Assembly (NCBI GenBank): GCA_001466705.2
Contig: LATX02000061.1
Span: 1 to 13,591, forward strand
Reading direction: 5' to 3'
DNA from: Moniliophthora roreri
Taxonomy: Eukaryota; Basidiomycota; Agaricomycetes; Agaricales; Marasmiaceae
DNA length: 13,591 nt
In this document: piece after piece, positions 8,289 to 13,591 of the stretch
Layout: the number at the start of each line of letters is the position of its first letter
Position numbering within the stretch: position 1 is the first letter of the stretch
Position numbers and translations under genes: made by a program
The notes under the pieces: generated by a model
Databases searched by the model: none
Seen by the model: only the letters and a program-made list of their open reading frames with translations
Told to the model about the DNA's origin: nothing

Positions 8289-8877
8289 CAATGCTATTAC
8301 AGTTTATTCATACAATGCACAACTTAATATCCTAATGACACGGAAATACAGAATAGACCCACTACATGTCCACATGTAGAGTAACATGAAAATGAATACA
8401 TGCAACTAGATCCCGAACGCGCTGATCCCCGACTCCGCAATTGCTTCCCACCACGAGATGCTAGCTTTCTTCTCTTCTGATAATCAAAATAGGTCAACGC
8501 GTAAATCAGAGTAGCTAACGCGAACCGACCTTGAACCTTCCTCGCACCGACAATCTCCCACTCTGGAAAACCCATGTGTCGTGCCCAATCAGAGGTAGCG
8601 GGGTCGAAGCCTCGAGCTTTTTGCCAGTCTCGGAAGGTAGTGTAGATATGGGTGGTCCATGAGTACAGCTTAACAGACTCTTGTGAGCAATGTGTGCGCA
8701 CCGTGAGCACCGGTAGCCCCCACCTCTCACATTCCTCCTCCGACATCTGAGATTGACCGGTCTTGTCAAAGGACCAGAAATACAAGCGTCTGTTCGTCCA
8801 CGACGCGAGTTCTGGTACTGACATGGGGAGGGGATGAAGGAAGAGGTAGATGGGTGTGGGTGGGGTTTCTTTAACAG
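8205..8877. repeat. Diverged duplicate block (right member), paralogous to 3893-4600
   Basis: This covers the gene X remnant, a spacer of about 115 bp and the last two exons of the complete lineage-specific gene. It aligns almost end to end with 3893-4600, with scattered substitutions and indels, including a gap of about 31 bp after TTCTAAGAGTC. Here the minus-strand gene continues intact beyond the end of the block, so the left member was the one cut. Confidence 0.85.
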
Positions 8878-10528
8878 GATGTTCATCATTGTGGAGGGTG
8901 CGAGAATCCGCGGGGTATATCGCCACGTAAGATGGCAGAGCAACAACTAGTGGGGAGAGAAAAGGTCAGTTTTCGTAATATATCCAACGAACAGTGGAGG
9001 GAACGTACAAAAGTTTTCCTTCCCCTCTGCAACCTCGATAGCATCAAAAACCCGGGAGGATTGTAATAACCACCCTTTCCAGAACTTCAATCGATCGTAA
9101 TATGCTACAATTTGAACATTTTGCCCCCGAGTTAGATCCAACTGGAAGCTGGGGATCCCTGAGCCCAGATCAAACACAGGAATTACAAGATCACTCACCG
9201 TGTCAGCCCGTCATCCAGTACTGTTTCCTCCACTAGTCCCATCCTATTATGCTCCTGCCACTCCCATAACGAACCAACTCCTCGTGGCCACCTTGCAACA
9301 GCCTCCATTGACGGTGAGTAGACGGCGTCGAACCGAAGCTCACCTATGACCTTCATCGGGAGGTAATCGGGTCGTATCCACCAAGGGTTGCACCACAAAG
9401 GTTTGCACCACAAAGGGTCGCACCACCAATGGTTGCGCCACCAAGAGTCGCGCCACACAGGGTTGCGGAGATAGTAATCTATCACTAATCTCCAGTTGGG
9501 ATGGTCAGGATCCTTGTATTGGCGATCTTCTACCGTTACTGAAACCAAATCGTCGAGATAGATGGACCTGACACTTATATATGCACACTCCACAACGATA
9601 TTATCGAAAGTCGACCCGAAACTGGCGAAGAACCTCAAGCAAGTGTCGTCCTTCAACATGTCGACGGTGGTAGGGACAGTGATAGACCCGATTGCACCCG
9701 AATGAGGATACGGAGTAGAAGGACCATTAGGCCCGATGAAAAATACACCGCTGGCTGTGTTTATCCATAAATTATTCGGGTTGCATCTAATGTTCATCTG
9801 GAAGAGCCAAACGGCGTTAGTTCAACAAGTTGAGACGGGAGTGGAGATCGGGACTGACCATCAGATGTTTAATGTAGATACCCATCCAGATTGATTCTTT
9901 GTTGAAAACATTTGCATAAGGGATCAGTTCTATGGGTACTGTCAGGATGCACTGTCGAGGGAAAGTATAAGGTTAGTCGTACCGTCATGAAAGATCAACG
10001 TCGGGATCTCCGAGCGGTTGATGCCAAAGAGTTGAGTGACGAGTGGAGTTCTTTAAATCAGTGTCAGTGATAACTTATGACTCGAGGGCGATGTAGCAAA
10101 GCATACCTGGTACGTGAAAAGTTCTCAAACTCATTCTTCCAAAACCACTTTGCATCCTTGCCTTCGTACATCACGGCCGTGAACTTGGATTGGCGGTCGG
10201 GATATACCTCGATAGTACATATCGTTCTCCGAGCTTTGCGCTTGCCGGTCACCTTCCTATATTTCCAGCTCCATTCCCAACCTGCGATCTCCTCAGAGCT
10301 CAGCTCCTTCAGCGTGATCATGTCTCCACGTATAACTTGTCGAAACTGTGTAACCAAATGTCAGTCCAACGAAGGACGTTCAAAGTAACCATTCTCACTC
10401 ACCTGGTCATACTTGGTGCGCTTTACCACAGCCCGACCGGCGTTGAGATTGATGTTTACTTGATTCCCTTGAACATGGTTGAAAGTGCTTTCCGTGATGA
10501 CGATGTGTGATGAATTGGTGATACTCAT
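8406..10528 (-). CDS. Complete lineage-specific Agaricomycete protein, 579 aa, 8 exons
   Basis: Exons by eye, 5' to 3': 10403-10528 (ATG), 10107-10345, 9983-10050, 9859-9938, 9199-9797, 9009-9148, 8530-8946, 8406-8476 (TAG 8406-8408). The seven introns are 44-62 bp and GT-AG, and phases agree throughout (1,740 coding bases). Residues 1-42 contain ITESTFNHVQGNQVNINL, resembling a Gly/Asn-rich N-terminal motif I recall from many Agaricomycete proteins. Then come RRTICTIEVYP, FSRT, IPTLIFHD and an IELIPYANVFNKES segment. The large exon carries LWINTASGVFFIGPNGP, DMLKDDTCLRFFASFGS and a Trp-rich pentapeptide tract (residues 283-312), followed by PRGVGSLWEWQEH. After this come RVFDAIEVAEGKENFF, YLFLHPLPMSV, FWSFDKTGQS (474-482), DWQKARGFDPATSDWAR and the C-terminus WWEAIAESGISAFGI. 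The last donor (GTCGGT) is weak but needed to reach that conserved end. No signal peptide, membrane segment or enzyme motif is seen; function unknown. Confidence 0.85.
9375..9464 (-). repeat. 15-bp tandem repeat encoding six Trp-rich pentapeptides
   Basis: Six head-to-tail 15-bp units lie in frame in the 579-aa gene: NPVWR, DSWWR, NHWWC, DPLWC, KPLWC and NPWWI (residues 283-312). The unit consensus on the minus strand is about AACCCTTGGTGGTGC. Position 4 is always Trp, and position 1 is Asn, Asp or Lys. The left copy of the 3-kb repeat starts inside this tract (positions 1-66 equal 9399-9464). Tandem tracts are typical places for assembly breaks and for copy-number change. Confidence 0.9.
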
Positions 10529-10974
10529 TTGCAGCGGTTTATGGGTGAGCGAGATGGTGGTGGTAAGTTAAAGAAGGCAAAGAGCACTGCAGGGAATGCG
10601 GGTGCTACAGCATTTTACATTTTAGATGACAGTCAACATGAGGTTCGACGAATTGGATTTGTTTGTGGGCGAGATAAGGGTGATAAGGGTGTCAGCACAT
10701 GATGATATTGAAAAATCTGGTACACTACTCACAATTGCAAGGTGTACATAGTTGACAGTACAGTGCACAAAGCTCTCTCCCAACTGAATTACACGGCACG
10801 CTGACGATTGATCGACATCTTCTCTTTCAACGTCTCTGGTAGGCCAGCCTAGCTACTTTGTATGACGGTCTGTACCGTAAATTGTATCTAGACCTGTAAC
10901 TAAGACGATGGCAAGCTGTGTATTGCCAGTTGACTTGAATTGCTTATCAAAAAAGCGCTCCTAGACTTTCAACC
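10529..10974. other. Intergenic region upstream of the 579-aa gene; no gene seen
   Basis: Second copy of 1131-1576. It probably includes the promoter and 5' leader of the 579-aa gene. The leader just upstream of the start codon is CAGCGG-rich on the plus strand, and no TATA box is evident. The tandem GATAAGGGT pair is at 10673-10690. Confidence 0.5.
10673..10690 (+). promoter_or_regulatory. Tandem GATAAGGGT pair (possible GATA-factor site), right copy
   Basis: Two perfect adjacent 9-mers lie 145-162 bp upstream of the start codon of the complete 579-aa gene. This is a candidate fungal GATA-factor site, based on motif doubling alone. Confidence 0.25.
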
Positions 10975-11217
10975 ATGCCACTCTACGAATATGCGAATAT
11001 GCGAATATGCCACTCAGATATCCGCTGTCGAATTGATCTTTCCGCAACAAAGGAAGTCCAAGGCGTCATTGGCACATCTGAACTGGCCATGACTTCCTCA
11101 ACCTGGATTCTCGGCCCAACGCCATCTCAATCAGAGTTCTTGAATCAACTCTCCCAAGCCGTTACGATCTTGGATGGATCTCTCCTGTTCCACCCAGTCA
11201 CTTGGGCGACTTACTAG
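10975..11217 (+). CDS. Unrecognised 80-codon ORF, right repeat copy
   Basis: Identical to the ORF at 1577-1819, including the three 8-bp GAATATGC units at 10987-11010. I see no domain and cannot say whether it is a real exon. Confidence 0.3.
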   Translation: MPLYEYANMRICHSDIRCRIDLSATKEVQGVIGTSELAMTSSTWILGPTPSQSEFLNQLSQAVTILDGSLLFHPVTWATY

Positions 11218-11405
11218 GCTGCCGATTGATATGTTTAGATCACCACAGGTCCCTGTATGACGCTCACGAGATGGTCATGGTGCATTTGGTATCTGGGAAG
11301 GATGAGAAGTCAATTCAACTCCAACGGATTTGGCGTGAGGAATCTTATAAAGGCAGGCGTGTCATTTGTTTCGTTTTTCCGCTGGGTAGATACTTACATA
11401 GAGTT

Positions 11406-11708
11406 TTAGACTACGTGGTCATCTGCAGGACCCATCTGCTCCCGAAATGGGATTATTCCCTCCACCGGTGGTGGTCCTTCAACACAACCGTCTCCCCGCA
11501 AGACAACAAGTCCAAGCGTCCATTTCACCTCCCGCTCTGGTGGGGTCGACTCATCTCCAGGCTTCTTTTTTGGTCTAACACGTCTGGATTCTTCACAATT
11601 TGTCAGTACGACCCTCATATGCCTGTCGAAAGCAAGCATTGGACCGACCAACGATTGACTATCGTTAATGGTGACCTTGAGTCTCCAGTTGATGATCCTG
11701 AGCATTTG
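11406..11708 (-). pseudogene. SmB gene fragment, right repeat copy
   Basis: Identical to 2008-2310: Sm1 and Sm2 motifs, basic linker and VEGPPP are present, while the residues between RGD and VEGPPP, the first exon and the Gly/Pro-rich tail are missing. It carries EESRR and KWTLGL where SmB proteins usually have Phe and Arg (single-base changes TTC to TCC and CGG to TGG would give these). It fits a non-functional copy. Confidence 0.6.
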
Positions 11709-12184
11709 TTAGCCTTAAAGTGCAGTAAAAATAGCGATAAAGACCCACTGAGCTTCCCTAGAGCCCTGTCCCTGTCTTGAGGCGACTTGAGGTGGTGGTG
11801 GTTGTCAACAATGTTCGATGCGGGCAGTGTGGGCGCTTCATTCCGCCTTAGACTTATCGTGTCAATTCCAGCTGCTTCATCCCACAAGACCCTCACCTTC
11901 CCTGTAAAGGAATGTGGTTGATACAAAGAATAAAAGGCTCAGGTGTGTACCAGTGATCTTCCTCAGTAATTCATTTTGACTCACAGAAATGCCTAGTTCT
12001 CCTTGAAACATCTGTAGAATGCTGTTCGAACACAAAGCTTGATGCAAACTACGAGTTACATTTACCAACTCTGGTCAATGGCAGACTGGCGTCTCGATTT
12101 CTTATCCCATTCCATGATCCTCTGCTTGGGCGTTGGATTCCGTGCAGAAGTCAACCCAACCTCTCGACACAACACCTGAAGACC
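11709..12184. other. Region between SmB fragment and gene X start, right copy; no gene seen
   Basis: Second copy of 2311-2786. Only short frames without recognisable motifs are present. Confidence 0.4.
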
Positions 12185-12444
12185 ATGACGACTCCGCTTT
12201 CACAAGACACCAGGAAATCCCTTTCTTGTCATCGCAGCCATATTCGTTGGCGAATGAGTGCACCCCGTCTCCTTCGTTCCTCAACACCCGTGTCCACAAC
12301 CCCAAATTTCGTCGAGACAGAATATCCACTACTCCCAGAATGGGTAAATAAGGGCTCTTCAAACCACAGATCTTGATCCAGGGCTACGAGGAACGACGGT
12401 TAAGAGTCTCACTAATGTCGCTGTTGGAACTTGGGAGAGGTGTG
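12185..12444 (+). CDS. Gene X 5' end, right repeat copy, cut at the N
   Basis: Exon 1 (12185-12343) and exon 2 (12382-12441) are identical to those at 2787-3043. The copy stops three bases into intron 2 (GTG then N), so exons 3 and 4 are absent. After the N the sequence is unrelated. It is either a truncated duplicate or the end of a contig whose continuation is 3047-3962. Confidence 0.6.
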
Positions 12445-12445
12445 N
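12445..12445. other. Single N: probable assembly junction
   Basis: The second ambiguous base in the window. It falls exactly at the right end of the 3-kb repeat, with unrelated sequence (TAAGATGATAATG...) following. Both Ns in the window fall exactly at discontinuities, which suggests that they mark contig joins. Confidence 0.8.
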
Positions 12446-13256
12446 TAAGATGATAATGTGACAAAGAGATCGTAGCAGATGCCTGGAGGTAGCCCGTGTC
12501 GTCGCGTGCTTTTTAGAGTTTACTGTGGCGGTTGGAAGCTAGAGAATAGGTTAGACCCTGTCCATAGATAGAAAAGCTCAAATCGCACCCAGGTAGAGGT
12601 CCGCTGAAGCCAGGCGGAGGGAAAAGCTATCCCTGGCGGGAAACCAGGGTGGTCGGAAACTTGTGTGGTGAAGACCGCCTTATTAATATTCAGGCGCCCA
12701 CGCAAACCGTTAATGGCCCCTCTATGACCAGTTCCGTGCCAAATGTGAAAATCCATCCACATCCCGCTGCATGTTATCATGACCAAATCAGGGATCAGGG
12801 ATGCTGACCAGTGAGATGAAGGTCTACGCTTGGCTTCCCTAGTTTAGGAAATAAATATCAAGGTCAACGAACGTTGCTATTCCATCCGAGTTTAGCGCTG
12901 CTTTCAATAAAACTGAAGAAAAGGATTTGGGGCGTACTTTTTCTCATCTCATCCCCAGATTAGACCAGGTGTTTGACGTGGATCGTCTTGACTCTTCACC
13001 CAAAATCGTGCATCATCGTCGGTTATCCGCGAGACGCATAGAGATCATCATTGTCTCTTTGGCCGTGAGTGCAAACTTAGTGCAGGCTGAGGCTCAAAGC
13101 CGAGTATTGAAGTAATTTAGCGCCCAGACGATTTTGATCATTGGTGCAGCGAAAATACAGCTTTCCCTGTCTATTAGAATGCTTCCTGTCCCAATGCGTA
13201 GTACTACCAATGTTGCTAATCTTGCCTCCGGAATAATTACAAGTCGAAACTAGTGT
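12446..13256. other. No recognised gene; probable 3' flank of ERG7
   Basis: About 810 bp. An 88-codon minus-strand frame (12520-12786, containing DHPGFPPGIAFPSAWLQRTS) and a 62-codon plus-strand frame (12927-13115) are the longest, and I recognise neither. No tRNA or transposon ends were seen. The part next to 13257 should be the ERG7 3' untranslated region and terminator. Confidence 0.45.
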
Positions 13257-13591
13257 TCATTCACCATTACCACGGGTCAACTTGGCATTCCCACTCGGAT
13301 TGACATCACCAACCCCCTTTAAGCCTTCCAAGTACCGGTGTGCTTTGCCCAACATCCAGATGGTAAATGAAAACTTGAAGTTGGGGTAGGCAATAGCGCA
13401 GTTCTTGTTGAACACGCCCTCGATCGCTTCTTGCGCCCATGAGCCATCCTGTTTGTATATTTTAGCAAACAAAGTCTTCCCTTCTGGATACGAGTAGTAA
13501 TACTTACGGGTAATTGTCGGCTCATTACGAGTTTTACAGCTTTTTCCAAAGGTTCAGCGTGAGGGTATCGACCATACATCAACGCCATAGC
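13257..13591 (-). CDS. ERG7: Lanosterol synthase, C-terminal exons, partial (continues right)
   Basis: Two exons: 13509-13591 or slightly beyond the edge ([20 protein letters not shown] then RQLP, donor GTAAGT at 13507), and 13257-13448, joined by a 59-bp intron (13449-13507, phase 0). The last exon gives [16 protein letters not shown], then [27 protein letters not shown] and a short polar tail ending in TGA (13257-13259). DGSW plus the aromatic QW-type segment is typical of the end of oxidosqualene cyclases. No lesion is visible. The missing middle, including the catalytic Asp region, should lie to the right of the window. It is on the same strand as the N-terminal half at 4602-5689, but on the wrong side of it for a single gene in the present order. 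Confidence 0.92.

Larger units (their letters stand above)
9399..12444. repeat. Right copy of 3,046-bp direct repeat
   Basis: Matches 1-3046 throughout. On its left the sequence continues without a break into the rest of the 579-aa gene, so the left flank here is the natural one. On its right it stops exactly at the N at 12445, inside the intron 2 splice donor of gene X, whereas the left copy continues naturally into gene X. Each copy thus has one natural flank, as expected for two overlapping contig ends or for the edges of a tandem duplication. Confidence 0.95.

Noticed and set aside
8515..8946. 143-codon minus-strand ORF overlapping the 3' part of the 579-aa gene
   Set aside because: It is an out-of-frame shadow of the exon at 8530-8946; the true frame is conserved in the paralog at 3991-4600.
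9375..9464. CRISPR-like or tRNA-related repeat array
   Set aside because: The units are directly adjacent 15-mers without spacers and are in frame inside an exon of a eukaryotic gene.
9195..9797. 200-codon minus-strand ORF as a stand-alone gene
   Set aside because: It is the fifth exon of the 8-exon gene. Its ATG directly follows a splice acceptor, and its last codons run into an intron beginning GTGAGTG at 9198.
1..12444. Circular molecule or plasmid of 9,398 bp with redundant ends
   Set aside because: The geometry would fit, but the contents are nuclear-type intron-containing gene fragments with no replication or mobility genes. The Ns and the split ERG7 are better explained by contig order.
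13319..13588. 89-codon minus-strand ORF as a complete small protein
   Set aside because: It reads from an ERG7 exon through an intron (13449-13507) and then out of frame; the spliced reading gives the standard ERG7 C-terminus.

Overview
The window looks like nuclear DNA of a basidiomycete fungus, most likely an Agaricomycete. Genes are cut by many 40-70 bp GT-AG introns, the encoded proteins (lanosterol synthase, DNA polymerase alpha, SmB) are fungal-like, and the main intact gene belongs to a lineage-specific family that I associate, from memory only, with Agaricales of the Moniliophthora/Marasmius kind. There is no bacterial, organellar or viral signature.

Layout, left to right. Positions 1-3046 are one copy of an apparently exact 3,046-bp direct repeat; the other copy is 9399-12444. 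The repeat holds the 5' part of a minus-strand lineage-specific gene (complete only at 8406-10528), a weak plus-strand ORF, a decayed SmB-like fragment on the minus strand and the first exons of an unrecognised plus-strand gene ('gene X'). In the left copy gene X continues through unique DNA to 3962. Convergent with it is a 3'-terminal fragment (3991-4600, minus) paralogous to the lineage-specific gene, which stops at a single N (4601). At 4602-5689 is the N-terminal half of lanosterol synthase (ERG7, minus). Head to head with it at 5713-7966 is a DNA polymerase alpha catalytic-subunit pseudogene (POL1) that keeps its introns but lacks the polymerase core. A short remnant of a gene X 3' end (8205-8288) then converges on the complete 579-aa, 8-exon lineage-specific gene. 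The right repeat copy ends at the second N (12445). After it come about 800 bp with no recognised gene and then the C-terminal exons of ERG7 (13257-13591, minus), running off the right edge.

Main interpretation. The identical 3-kb repeat and the split ERG7 can both be explained if the three blocks separated by single Ns (1-4600, 4602-12444, 12446 onward) are contigs in the right orientation but the wrong order, the real order being third, second, first. The second block would then simply overlap the first by 3,046 bp, and one ERG7 gene would span the third and second blocks. A real recent tandem duplication with a unit of 9,398 bp is the alternative. The POL1 pseudogene, the SmB fragment and the diverged duplication of the convergent gene pair contain no Ns and stand under either reading.

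Biologically, the locus is an accessory region: a fast-evolving lineage-specific family with a tryptophan-rich pentapeptide repeat, duplicated together with the end of its convergent neighbour, among broken intron-containing copies of conserved housekeeping genes.
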